DNA from: Streptomyces sp. PKU-EA00015
Lineage (GTDB): Bacteria; Actinomycetota; Actinomycetes; Streptomycetales; Streptomycetaceae
Length of the DNA stretch: 64,000 nucleotides
Direction of reading: 5' to 3'
Assembly: GCF_013387495.1 (NCBI RefSeq)
Contig: NZ_JABZEE010000008.1
Span: 180,050 to 244,049 of the forward strand
Each line of letters starts with the position of its first letter. Position 1 is the first letter of the stretch. The position numbers were made by a program, and so were the translations under genes. Under the pieces are notes generated by a model. It saw only the letters and a program-made list of their open reading frames with translations, was not told the origin of the DNA and searched no databases. Shown here piece by piece: positions 33,269-41,813 of this stretch.

Positions 33269-35991
33269 CCTGCATCGTGAACGGCACAATCTTCGACGAA
33301 GAGCCAGACCCCGGCCAGTGCCTGCGCACCTTCCTCCGCTCGCTCGGCCACTACGGCGTCAAAAAGGGTTGCGACGCAGGCGATTGCGGTGCGTGCACGG
33401 TGTGGCTGGACGGCATTCCGGTACACAGCTGCATCACCCCCGCTTTCCGCGCGGACGGCCGCGAGGTGACGACGATCGAGGGCCTCGGATCACCTGGCGA
33501 CCTGCATCCGATGCAGCGGCAGTTCCGCGACGCCCCGGGGTTCCAATGCGGTTTCTGTACCGCAGGGATGATCATGACGTCGGCGACGTTCACCGAGGCC
33601 CAGAAAGAGGACCTGCCACGGTCGTTGAAGGGCAACCTCTGCCGCTGCACCGGCTATCGGGGGATCGAGGATGCCGTGAAGGGTGTCGCCGGCGTAGAGA
33701 CAGCCGCGCCGGGAAAGGCCGTCGGGGCGAGCGTCAGCGCGCCGGCAGCGAACGACGTGGTAACCGGTCGCGCCGAGTTCACGATGGACACCCATATCGA
33801 AGGCATGCTGCACCTCAAAGTGCTGCACTCACCACACGCGCATGCCCGGATCGTCTCGATCGACAAGACCGCCGCACTCGCGGTGCCCGGTGTGCATCGC
33901 GTCTACACCTGGGAAGATGTGCCGCGCAAGCGTTTCACCACGGCGATCCACACCGACCATCTCGTCGATCCGGACGACACCTTCATCCTCGACAATACGG
34001 TCCGTTTCGTCGGCCAACGCGTCGTTGCGGTCCTGGCCGACACGGTGGGGGCGGCAGAGGAGGGCTGCCGAAGGGTCGTCGTCGCATACGAGTCGATGCC
34101 GGCGGTATTCGACCCCGAAGAGGCGATGGCCGAGGGAGCGCCCCAACTGCACGGTACGCACGATCCGTTCATACGCGATCCCGTGCGCAACATCCTGCTC
34201 GAGGTCCACTCGCACATCGGCGACATCGACGCAGGGTTCGCCGAAGCCGACGTGATCCACGAAGGCACGTACGCGTCACCCCGAGTGCAACACGCGCATC
34301 TCGAGACCCACGGCTCGATTGCCTGGATGGAGGACGGTCGTCTCAACGTCCGCACCAGCTCGCAGTCGCCTTCGATCGCGAAAGTCAAGCTCGAGTACTT
34401 GTTCGGGCTGCGCCCGGACCAGCTCCGCGTGTTCTGCAAACGCGTCGGCGGTGGCTTCGGCGGCAAACAGGAAGTGATCTCGGAGGATCTGGTGGCGCTC
34501 GCCACCCTGGACACCGGGCGGCCTGTCTGCTTCGAGTACACCCGCGAGGAGGAGTTCACCACGGCGTCGCCACGGCATCCGATGGCATTGACGGTCAAGC
34601 TCGGCGCGAAGGCGGACGGAACGCTCACGGCGATCCAGGTCCGCAATGTGTCGAACACCGGGGCCTACGGCAACCACGGCGGCGAAACGCTGTATGCGGG
34701 CGGCGCCGCGGTCATGACCTACCGCTGCCCCAACAAGAAGTACGACGGGTTCTCCGTCTATACGAACACCGTTCCGAGCGGGGCACTGCGCGGTTATGGG
34801 ATGACGCAACCGGCGTTCGCCATGGAATCGGCAATGCACGAACTGGCACTCGCACTGCACATCGATCCGCTCGAACTGCGACGACGCAACATCGTGCGAC
34901 CGGGTGATCCGCTCGTCGCCATGCATGACGGGCCCGACGACGTGACGTTCACCGAGGAAGGACTCGCGAAGTGCATCGATCTCGTGGGCGAGGCCCTGGC
35001 CCGTACAGCCGGTGAGCCGTCCCCCGGCCCCGAGTGGCTCGTCGGGGCCGGCGTCGCGAGTTCCTTGCACGAGACCGCGCCCCCGACCGAGCACATCTCG
35101 GAGGCCTGGGTCACGCTTGGCGACGACCTCATGTACGAGGTGGCCGTCGGAACACCGGAATTCGGCGAGGGCACCTCGACCGCCCATGTCCAGATCGCGG
35201 CCAACCAGCTGGGCACGACGCCGTCGCGGATTCGCCTGGTGCAGTCCGACACCGACCGCACGGGTTTCGACACCGGCGCCTTTGCGAGTGCGGGGCTCTT
35301 TGTGGCGGGCAACGCAGTACTTCGAGCGGCCAATGCTGTGCGTGACCGCATCCTGGAATTCGCTGCCTCGCACACGGGTGTCCACGTGGTGATGTGCTCG
35401 ATGGACGACGAGGGCGTCGTCTGCGGCGAGCAGCGCGTGTCGTTGGCCGAGCTCGTCGCGCTGGCCCGAGCGCGCGGAATCCGGTTCACCGCCGCCCGCA
35501 AGGCCTACGGCTCGCCCCGAAGCGTCACCTTCAACACGCAGGGGTTCCGGATCGCCGTCCACCCGGTGACGGGTGAGATCCGTGTCCTTTACAGCGTTCA
35601 GGCGACCGACGCCGGCGTAGTCGTCAACCCCGCGCAGGTCCGGGGACAGGTGGAAGGCGGTGTCGCCCAGGGAATCGGCTTCGCGCTGACCGAGAACTAC
35701 CATGTCGACGCGAAGGGCGGCATGGTCAACCCGAACTTCCGCAACTACCGCATCCCCACCTACGCCGACATCCCCCGCACCGACGTTCTCCTGGTGGACT
35801 CGTCGGATTCCGTCGGGCCCATGCGGTCGAAGGGGATGGCGGAATGCTGCATCAACCCGGTGGCTCCCGCGCTGGCCAATGCGCTCCATGACGCCACGGG
35901 CGTCCGCTACCGTGAGCTGCCCCTGACGCCGGAGCGGATTTACAGCCGGCTCAACGCATACCATTCGGCGCCGACGGGCTTGAGCACATGA
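33265..35991 (+). CDS. Molybdenum hydroxylase: fused [2Fe-2S] and molybdopterin subunits
   Basis: A 908-aa xanthine-dehydrogenase-family enzyme joining two usual subunits. Residues 1-145 hold two [2Fe-2S] clusters: C36, C41, C44, C56 (GCDAGDCGAC) and C95, C98, C126, C128 (QCGFC, LCRC). From about 160 comes the Mo-cofactor domain, with GGGFGG (395-400), ALRGYG (507-512, the Arg region of the active site) and the catalytic Glu860 in SKGMAECCINP. The substrate (purine, aldehyde or N-heterocycle) cannot be read. It is coupled by ATGA overlaps on both sides. No XdhC-type maturation gene is nearby. Confidence 0.9.
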   Translation: MTCIVNGTIFDEEPDPGQCLRTFLRSLGHYGVKKGCDAGDCGACTVWLDGIPVHSCITPAFRADGREVTTIEGLGSPGDLHPMQRQFRDAPGFQCGFCTAGMIMTSATFTEAQKEDLPRSLKGNLCRCTGYRGIEDAVKGVAGVETAAPGKAVGASVSAPAANDVVTGRAEFTMDTHIEGMLHLKVLHSPHAHARIVSIDKTAALAVPGVHRVYTWEDVPRKRFTTAIHTDHLVDPDDTFILDNTVRFVGQRVVAVLADTVGAAEEGCRRVVVAYESMPAVFDPEEAMAEGAPQLHGTHDPFIRDPVRNILLEVHSHIGDIDAGFAEADVIHEGTYASPRVQHAHLETHGSIAWMEDGRLNVRTSSQSPSIAKVKLEYLFGLRPDQLRVFCKRVGGGFGGKQEVISEDLVALATLDTGRPVCFEYTREEEFTTASPRHPMALTVKLGAKADGTLTAIQVRNVSNTGAYGNHGGETLYAGGAAVMTYRCPNKKYDGFSVYTNTVPSGALRGYGMTQPAFAMESAMHELALALHIDPLELRRRNIVRPGDPLVAMHDGPDDVTFTEEGLAKCIDLVGEALARTAGEPSPGPEWLVGAGVASSLHETAPPTEHISEAWVTLGDDLMYEVAVGTPEFGEGTSTAHVQIAANQLGTTPSRIRLVQSDTDRTGFDTGAFASAGLFVAGNAVLRAANAVRDRILEFAASHTGVHVVMCSMDDEGVVCGEQRVSLAELVALARARGIRFTAARKAYGSPRSVTFNTQGFRIAVHPVTGEIRVLYSVQATDAGVVVNPAQVRGQVEGGVAQGIGFALTENYHVDAKGGMVNPNFRNYRIPTYADIPRTDVLLVDSSDSVGPMRSKGMAECCINPVAPALANALHDATGVRYRELPLTPERIYSRLNAYHSAPTGLST

Positions 35992-36959
35992 ACACAGAAA
36001 AGCTCGAAGAAGCCTCTGCGACGGCAATCATCGGCCAGAAGGTTCTGTCCGGTCTGGAGCGGGAGTACGAAACGTGGCAGGAGGAGCTCAACGCCGCTGC
36101 CGCCGACTATCCCGGGTACCTCGGAGCCGAGATCTCACCGCCGACACCTCTGCAGCCCGACTGGCTTGTCGTATACCGATTCGACTCGATCGCCCATCTG
36201 CAGGCGTGGATCAACAGCGCAACCAGGCAGAGGTTTCTCGATGTCGGCCGCAAATACTTCGACGGTCCGGCTACCCAGCAGGTGGTGAGCGGTGGCACGC
36301 AGCCGGCGGATCCGCTCGTGACCGTTGTGGTCTCCCACCGCGTCCACCCGGACCACGTCGACGAATTTCTCGATTGGCAGCGCCGCATGAGCCGGGAGGA
36401 GAGCAATTTCGAAGGCTTTCGCGGGACCGAGTTCTTCCGGCCGATCGAGGGACTTCAGGACGAATGGACCACGCTGTACCGATTCGACAGCGCCGAGCAT
36501 CTCGATGCCTGGCTGACGTCGCCCGAGCGGCAGGAAGTCCTCGCTGAGGGCGAGAAGTTCAGCGACTTCAAACTGCGCACGATCGACAACTCGTTCGGCA
36601 GCTGGTTCGCCTTCAAGGAGAACGGCAAGGAAGCGCCGCCGCCCTCGGAGACCAAAACCGCCATCGCGGTCTGGGTAGGCTTGTACCCGACTGTCGTGCT
36701 GCTGACGCTCGTCCTGTCGCCGCTGAAGATGCCGCTCTGGCTCGGGCTGCTTGTGGGCAACCTGCTGTCGAGCTTCGTCATGAGCTTCCTCACGATGCCC
36801 TACTACGTGAACCCGCTGCTCAAGCGGTGGCTGCGGCCGTCCCCGGACGAACCGGCGGCGAAGACCAACTTCGTCGGCCTCGGCGTCGTGGCCGCGGTGA
36901 CCGTGTTCTGGGTCGTTGTCTTCTACGCCGTGACGACTCAGTTCTGGACGCTGCCCTGA
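35988..36959 (+). CDS. Membrane-anchored double ABM-domain protein
   Basis: A 323-aa protein with two antibiotic-biosynthesis-monooxygenase (ferredoxin-like, ABM) domains: about 12-98 (YPGYLGAEISPP, WLVVYRFDSIAHLQAWI) and about 107-195 (VTVVVSHRVHPDHVDEFLDW, FEGFRGTEFFRP, WTTLYRFDSAEHLDAWL). Three membrane spans follow (about 222-240, 248-270, 297-317), joined by LTMPYYVNPLLKRWLRP. ABM domains can be cofactor-free oxygenases or haem-binding enzymes. It is translationally coupled to the molybdenum hydroxylase, so a joint pathway or membrane tether is likely, by inference. Confidence 0.85.
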   Translation: MNTEKLEEASATAIIGQKVLSGLEREYETWQEELNAAAADYPGYLGAEISPPTPLQPDWLVVYRFDSIAHLQAWINSATRQRFLDVGRKYFDGPATQQVVSGGTQPADPLVTVVVSHRVHPDHVDEFLDWQRRMSREESNFEGFRGTEFFRPIEGLQDEWTTLYRFDSAEHLDAWLTSPERQEVLAEGEKFSDFKLRTIDNSFGSWFAFKENGKEAPPPSETKTAIAVWVGLYPTVVLLTLVLSPLKMPLWLGLLVGNLLSSFVMSFLTMPYYVNPLLKRWLRPSPDEPAAKTNFVGLGVVAAVTVFWVVVFYAVTTQFWTLP

Positions 36960-37279
36960 CCTGGCGACGCCCGCACGTGTTCCGCCGAGTCCACGGCGAG
37001 CACCGGGAGCAGCAGGACGGCCGTCGCGAGGTTGGAGCAGATCAGCAGCGGCCGGCGGCGGAACCGGTCGGCCACCGTGCCGAGCAGCGGGCCGATCAGC
37101 GTCGGCGCCCACATCATGAACGTCGTGAGCGCCGCCAGGGAATCGGACCCCGTGAGCGACTTGACCCAGATTCCGGCGGCGAGCCACATCGCGGACGAGC
37201 CGAAACCGGAGACGACCACTCCGGACAGATACAGCCTCGCGGTGCGGTCACGGAGCACCGCTCCCCCCGTCCAGCGCAC
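36938..37279 (-). pseudogene. MFS transporter, truncated to its first ~100 residues
   Basis: The intact 5' end starts at GTG 37279 with GGAGGG five bases upstream. It codes for about three spans (ARLYLSGVVVSGFGSSAMWL, LAALTTFMMWAPTLIGPLLG) and the MFS loop motif VADRFRRRPLLICSNLATAV. Similarity ends near 36990, and the frame runs on into the 3' end of the ABM gene on the other strand. A full MFS protein has about 400 residues. Family details are uncertain. Confidence 0.75.
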
Positions 37280-37345
37280 GTACGCCCTCCGTCCCGGCCG
37301 CCGCTCGGCCCGCGCAGCTGCCGGGCGTCGCGGACGGCCCGGCGC

Positions 37346-37690
37346 CTACCTCAGCGCCGCCTCCATCATCCTCTGCGCGACCGGAGCGGCCAGGCCGTTG
37401 CCGCTGACCTCCGAGCGCTCCGCGCCCGAGTCCTCGATCACCACGGCCACCGCGACCTGCTTGCCCGTGTCCGAGGACCTGGCGTAGGACGTGAACCAGG
37501 CGTACGGCGTCCTGCTGTTGTTCTCGCCGTGCTGAGCGGTGCCGGTCTTGCCGCCGACCTCGGCGCCGGGGATCCGCGCGTTGGAGCCGGTGCCGTCCCC
37601 GACGACCGTCACCATCGCGCTGCGCAGCTGCTCCGCCGTCGACGACGACACGATCCGCCGTGCCTCGCCGTCCTCGTGGGAGGACGAGCG
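37346..37690 (-). pseudogene. Penicillin-binding protein, C-terminal transpeptidase fragment
   Basis: Only the last ~115 residues remain: ARRIVSSSTAEQLRSAM, then the KTG triad motif in GAEVGGKTGTAQHG, then TPYAWFTSYARSSDTGK and GNGLAAPVAQRMMEAALR. The SxxK and SxN active-site motifs are missing. The frame is closed upstream at 37736. GTG at 37651 could start an ORF, but there is no reason to think it is functional. It is a remnant of a class B PBP gene. Confidence 0.8.
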
Positions 37691-37769
37691 GCGGACCGCC
37701 CGTTGTTCCGCGTATGCCGTTTTCTCAGGACTTCCTCATGCGGCGCTCTCTCGAGAACCCCCGCCGCGG

Positions 37770-38426
37770 TCACCGCGGTGAGATGAACCCCGACTCGTAC
37801 GCCGCGATCACCGCCTGCGTACGGTCCCGCACACCCGTCTTGGCGAGGACCGAGGCCACGTGCGTCTTCACCGTGGCCGCACCCACGCCCATCCGTCCGG
37901 CGATCTCGGCGTTGGTCAGGCCCGTGGCCATCAGCCGCAGCACCTCCGCCTCCCGCTCGGTCAGCCGGCCCGCCCAGGCGGGCAGGTCAGCCGGCGCGCG
38001 GCGGCCGTACTCGGCGGCCAGCGAACGCACCGCCGCCGGGAACAGCAGCGAATCGCTGCTCGCGACCAGCCGCACCGCCTGCACCAGTTCCTCGGCGGCG
38101 GCCCGCTTGAGCAGGAACCCGGACGCGCCCGCGCGCAGCGCGTCGTACACGTACGCGTCGTTCTCGAAGGTCGTCACCACCACGATCCGCGGCGGCGCGT
38201 CCATCGTGCCGAGGATCTGCTCGGTGGCCCGGATGCCGTCGATCTCCGGCATCCGCACATCCATCAGGACCACGTCCGGCCGCCGCTCGCGCACCATCGA
38301 CACCGCTTCGGCGCCGGTGGCCGCCTCGCCCACCACCTCCAGGCCGGGCTCGGCGTCGAGGATGACGCGCAGCGCCGTGCGGACCATCCCCTCGTCGTCG
38401 GCGAGGGCGATGCGGACCGCGCTCAT
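37770..38426 (-). CDS. NarL/LuxR-type response regulator
   Basis: A 218-aa two-component regulator. The receiver domain is residues 4-120 with Asp56 as phosphorylation site (VVLMDVRMPEIDG), acidic D10-D11 and the conserved Lys in FLLKRAA. The LuxR HTH is at the C-terminus (LTEREAEVLRLMATGLTNAE, VKTHVASVLAKTGVRDR). Its ATG overlaps the kinase stop (ATGA), so it pairs with that kinase. Targets are unknown; the membrane protein gene of the same operon is a candidate for the sensed process. Confidence 0.93.
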   Translation of the reverse strand: MSAVRIALADDEGMVRTALRVILDAEPGLEVVGEAATGAEAVSMVRERRPDVVLMDVRMPEIDGIRATEQILGTMDAPPRIVVVTTFENDAYVYDALRAGASGFLLKRAAAEELVQAVRLVASSDSLLFPAAVRSLAAEYGRRAPADLPAWAGRLTEREAEVLRLMATGLTNAEIAGRMGVGAATVKTHVASVLAKTGVRDRTQAVIAAYESGFISPR

Positions 38427-39727
38427 CGGCCGGCTCCCAGCGGCAGCAGGGCCGACAGCCGCCACACCGCGCCCTGCGGCCCGGCACCAGCCCGTCCGCC
38501 GAGCAGCGCGGCGCGCTCGGTGATGCCGCGCAGGCCGCGCCCGCCGCCCGGGCGCGCCACGGGAGCCCGGTCGGGCAGGGGGTTCTCCATCGTGATCTCC
38601 AACTCCTCGCCGCGTACGGCGATCCACAGGGACACCGGGACCGCCCCGGCGTGCCGCAGGGCGTTGCTCAGGCCCTCCTGGACGATGCGGTACGCCTCGC
38701 GGGAGACGTGGGCGGGCACCGAGGCCGGATCCCCGTCGGTGTGCACGGCGACGCGCACCCCGCTGCGGGACACCAGACCGTCCAGCGTGTCCAGCGTCGG
38801 ACCGGTGGCGCGGTCCGCTCCCTCGCCGTCCTGCCGCAACAGGCCGAGGACGGCGTCGAGTTCGCCGACGGTGCGCCGCGTCGTCTCCTCGATGGCGGTC
38901 AGTGCCTCCCGGACGAACTCCACGTCGCGATCCAGCACCCTGCGGGCGGCGCCCGCCTGCAGGGTCACCGCGCTGAGGGCATGGCCGACCGAGTCGTGCA
39001 GCTCGCGGGCGAGGCGGTTGCGTTCGGCGAGCTCGGCGGCCCGCTGCTCGGCCGCGGCGAGCCGGTCGGCGGGGGTCGGGCCGAGCAGCACCGGCGCCTG
39101 GCGCGCGAGCAGGGCCCCGGCTCCCGCCGAGCACGCGGCGAGGGCAAGCAGCATGGCGAACCCCGCGGGCGGCAGCAGCAGGAGACGGTCGAACGGGCGC
39201 ATCGACCACGGCACATGGAGGAAGTCCTGCACCGAGCGGCTGAGCGGGGCGACGATCAGCGTGACCGCGAACGGGGGCAGTGCGAGCGACGCACCGCTGA
39301 GCAGCGCGCCGACGCCCAGATGCAGGGTGAACCAGGCCGAGGTGCGCAGGCGTGCGGCCCAGCTGTGCGCGGGCCCGTCCGCGAACAGCTCGGCGGGCAC
39401 CCCGGTGAGCGCCCGGGCCACGCCCACCGACAGCGGTCTGGCCAGCGGCAGCAGCGCGGCAATCGCGGCGAGCGGCAGGGCCACGAGGTATGCACCGAAC
39501 TGCACGACGAGCGAGGTCGTGAAGAGGTTTCCCGTGTCGCCCAGCGGCCCGACCACGGTCGTCCCGACGAGCCAGAACGGCATCAACAGCGCGCCGCCGA
39601 GCACCAGATGGACCCAGCGGAGCCGCGCCCGCCTCCCGAACAGCGCCCGCAGCGCGACGCGCCACATCCCGCCGGACCCCCTCCCGCCGGTGCTGCTTCC
39701 GCGGCCCGCCGCGCGCGGGTCGCTCAC
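38423..39727 (-). CDS. Sensor histidine kinase (HisKA_3 family)
   Basis: A 434-aa membrane kinase. About six N-terminal hydrophobic segments between residues 36 and 210 form the sensor. The phospho-acceptor is His244 in RELHDSVGHALS. The ATPase domain has EGLSNALRHAGA (N-box) and GGGRGLRGITERAALLGG. GTG at 39727 overlaps the upstream gene's stop (GTGA). The signal is unknown; a membrane-embedded sensor suggests an envelope or lipid-phase cue. Confidence 0.92.
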   Translation of the reverse strand: MSDPRAAGRGSSTGGRGSGGMWRVALRALFGRRARLRWVHLVLGGALLMPFWLVGTTVVGPLGDTGNLFTTSLVVQFGAYLVALPLAAIAALLPLARPLSVGVARALTGVPAELFADGPAHSWAARLRTSAWFTLHLGVGALLSGASLALPPFAVTLIVAPLSRSVQDFLHVPWSMRPFDRLLLLPPAGFAMLLALAACSAGAGALLARQAPVLLGPTPADRLAAAEQRAAELAERNRLARELHDSVGHALSAVTLQAGAARRVLDRDVEFVREALTAIEETTRRTVGELDAVLGLLRQDGEGADRATGPTLDTLDGLVSRSGVRVAVHTDGDPASVPAHVSREAYRIVQEGLSNALRHAGAVPVSLWIAVRGEELEITMENPLPDRAPVARPGGGRGLRGITERAALLGGRAGAGPQGAVWRLSALLPLGAGR

Positions 39728-40710
39728 GCGCCGCGCCGGCGCAGCAGCAGGGCGACGGCGGCGCTGAGCAGCAGGCCGGAGATCATCTCCCCAGCGTAGG
39801 TCAGCGTCAGCAGGGCCGTGGTCTGCTCGGCGTCATCGGGCTGGGGCATCGCGGCGGTCGTGGTCAGCCAGGCGCCCCAGGCGCCCAGTCCGCTCGCCCC
39901 GATCCAGGCGGCGCCGAGCGGCAGCTTCACCGGCAGTGCCGGGGCGGCACGGAACGCGAGCAACAGCGTTCCGGCGACGGCGACGGCCACGAAGAGGACG
40001 CGCACACCCTCCAGGACATAGAAGTCGCTCGTGCGCTGCGCCACGCGGGCGGCGGGCAGTGCCACGGTCGATCCGGCCGCCCACATCACGTGCATGACGG
40101 CCGGGAGCAGCGCGAGGAGGGCTCCGGTCACGGCCAGGGCGCGTACCGGCCGGCCCGTCACGGCGGAGGGCAGGTCCCACACCCGCCCCTGCCACAGGTG
40201 GCTCCAGCGGTCCCTGGCGTACAGCAGGAAGAGCGTGCCGAGACAGAGGCCCTGGAGGATGAAACCGCCGTAGACGACGTTGAACACCCAGCCGTCCAGG
40301 AACGGTTCGCCCGCGTCCTGCGTCGTGGTGCCGCCCGCCGCGGAGGCCGCCAGCTGCACCGGGAAGCCGATCATGATCGGCGTGAGCAGCCCGGTCGCGC
40401 CCCACATCGGCACGCCGAGCAGCCAGGCGCGCACGCGCAGGCCCCACGGCTGTGTGAGCAGCAGCGCGAGGACGACGACGGCCGCGTCCATCAGCACGGT
40501 GACGCTGTTGACGACGGCTATCAGCGTGCGGTGTTCCAGCAGGATGCTGCCCTCGGGGATGCCGATGCGGCTGCCCGCGATCCAGGCGATCTTGAGCCCC
40601 AGGTAGGGCAGGCAGGCGGCGATCGCGACGGCACGCAGGGCGGACCGCAGCGGGCTGCGCCGTACGGGAAGGAGGGTGTCGGTGCCGGCCGGGAGCGATG
40701 TCGGTGTCAT
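39724..40710 (-). CDS. Multi-span membrane protein heading the two-component operon
   Basis: A 328-aa protein with about eight membrane spans (for example AVVVLALLLTQPWGLRV, LAVTGALLALLPAVMHVMWA, LFVAVAVAGTLLLAF). No recognised domain. The ATG at 40710 is preceded by GGGAG at long spacing. The GTGA overlap with the kinase gene suggests it works with the sensor, perhaps as an accessory sensor or transport part. CTCCGCC/GGCGGAG at 40767-40784 is a hairpin in its upstream region that could also end the IclR transcript. Confidence 0.8.
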   Translation of the reverse strand: MTPTSLPAGTDTLLPVRRSPLRSALRAVAIAACLPYLGLKIAWIAGSRIGIPEGSILLEHRTLIAVVNSVTVLMDAAVVVLALLLTQPWGLRVRAWLLGVPMWGATGLLTPIMIGFPVQLAASAAGGTTTQDAGEPFLDGWVFNVVYGGFILQGLCLGTLFLLYARDRWSHLWQGRVWDLPSAVTGRPVRALAVTGALLALLPAVMHVMWAAGSTVALPAARVAQRTSDFYVLEGVRVLFVAVAVAGTLLLAFRAAPALPVKLPLGAAWIGASGLGAWGAWLTTTAAMPQPDDAEQTTALLTLTYAGEMISGLLLSAAVALLLRRRGA

Positions 40711-40873
40711 GACCACCACACTCCCGGCGCGGGCGCCCGGACACCTCCTGCGCCGCGACGATCCGCCTCCGCCGCACGGCGGAGACCGGGCGCGGCGAGA
40801 CGGGCCGTACGGCGGAGGCCGGGCACGCACAGGACGCCGCCGCGCCCACCCGGTCGTCGCGCCGCCCGGTGCG

Positions 40874-41644
40874 TCAGAGGCGCCTGGTCGCCAGCGTCAG
40901 GCGGTCGCGGGCGTCGAAGAGGGCGTCCTTGATCATCTGCTCGTGCGCGGGCGTGAGCCGGGCCACCGGCACCGAGCAGCTGATCGCGTCGCGCGCCGGC
41001 GTGCGGTAGGGAATGGCGATGCCGAAGCAGCGCAGACCGAGGGTGTTCTCCTCGCGGTCGACCGCGTAGCCCCGTTCACGGACGACGTGCAGCTCCTCGA
41101 TGAGCTTCTCGCGGTCGGTGATCGTGTGCTCGGTCAGCGGCGCGAGCGTCTCCGGCAGCATCTTGCGCACCTGCTCGTCGCTGTGCGTGGCGAGCAGCGC
41201 CTTGCCGAGCGAGGTGGAGTGCGCGGGGAGGCGGCGGCCGACGCGCGTGAAGGGGCGCAGGTAGTGCTGCGACTGCCGGGTGGCGAGGTAGACGACGTTG
41301 GTGCCGTCGAGGCGGGCGAGGTGGATCGTCTCCGTGGTGTCGTCGGAGAGCCGGTCCAGGGTGGGCCGGGCCGCCGCCACGACCTCGTCGCCGTCGATGT
41401 AGGAGGTGCCCACCAGCAGGGCCCGCACACCGATGCCGTACCGGGTGCCGGTGGCGTCGGTCTCGACCCAGCCGAGCTCGACCAGTGTGCGCAGGAGCAT
41501 GTAGAGGCTGGACTTGGGGTAGCCCACGGCCTCCTGGACGGCGGCGAGGGAGTGCATGCCCGGGCGGCCGGCGAAGTACTCGAGCAGCTCGACCGTCCGC
41601 ACCGCGGACTTGACCTGCGCTCCACCGGAATCGACTGCTGACAT
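40874..41644 (-). CDS. IclR-family transcriptional regulator
   Basis: A 256-aa regulator. N-terminal winged helix (SAVRTVELLEYFAGRPGMHS, VQEAVGYPKSSLYMLLRTL), then the IclR effector domain with RVGRRLPAHSTSLGKALLA and RGYAVDREENTLGLRCFGIA. It is divergent from an aldehyde dehydrogenase gene with a palindrome between them, so it probably controls that gene and itself. The ligand is likely a sugar acid or semialdehyde-pathway intermediate, by analogy with KdgR-like IclR members; this is inference. Confidence 0.9.
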   Translation of the reverse strand: MSAVDSGGAQVKSAVRTVELLEYFAGRPGMHSLAAVQEAVGYPKSSLYMLLRTLVELGWVETDATGTRYGIGVRALLVGTSYIDGDEVVAAARPTLDRLSDDTTETIHLARLDGTNVVYLATRQSQHYLRPFTRVGRRLPAHSTSLGKALLATHSDEQVRKMLPETLAPLTEHTITDREKLIEELHVVRERGYAVDREENTLGLRCFGIAIPYRTPARDAISCSVPVARLTPAHEQMIKDALFDARDRLTLATRRL

Positions 41645-41757
41645 CGCTCTTCGCCCCTCTCGACCGCTCTCCGGCGCCCGTCCTGACCGCGCGGAACGCC
41701 TTGACCCCGCGGAACGCCCGGAAATAGAGTCCCCAGAAGATTCATCACCAGGAACAC

Positions 41758-41775
41758 TGTTCAGAATACCGAACA
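41758..41775. promoter_or_regulatory. IclR-type operator candidate
   Basis: TGTTCAGAATACCGAACA has 5-bp perfect arms (TGTTC/GAACA) with an 8-base centre, in the 169-bp divergent region between the IclR gene and the dehydrogenase gene, 38 bases before the chosen dehydrogenase start. Confidence 0.6.
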
Positions 41776-41813
41776 AATCCTGAGGGATGGCAGAGACCGG
41801 GAAGGAATGCGCG

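Larger units (their letters stand above)
32000..36965. other. Putative acquired segment (genomic island)
   Basis: The three coupled genes have visibly lower GC at third positions than the flanks, and both sides carry broken genes: an epimerase and a barrel protein on the left, and MFS and PBP fragments on the right. The right junction lies between about 36960 and 36990, where MFS similarity stops. No integrase, direct repeat or tRNA was found, so recombination between homologous flanks is as likely as a mobile element. Confidence 0.5.
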
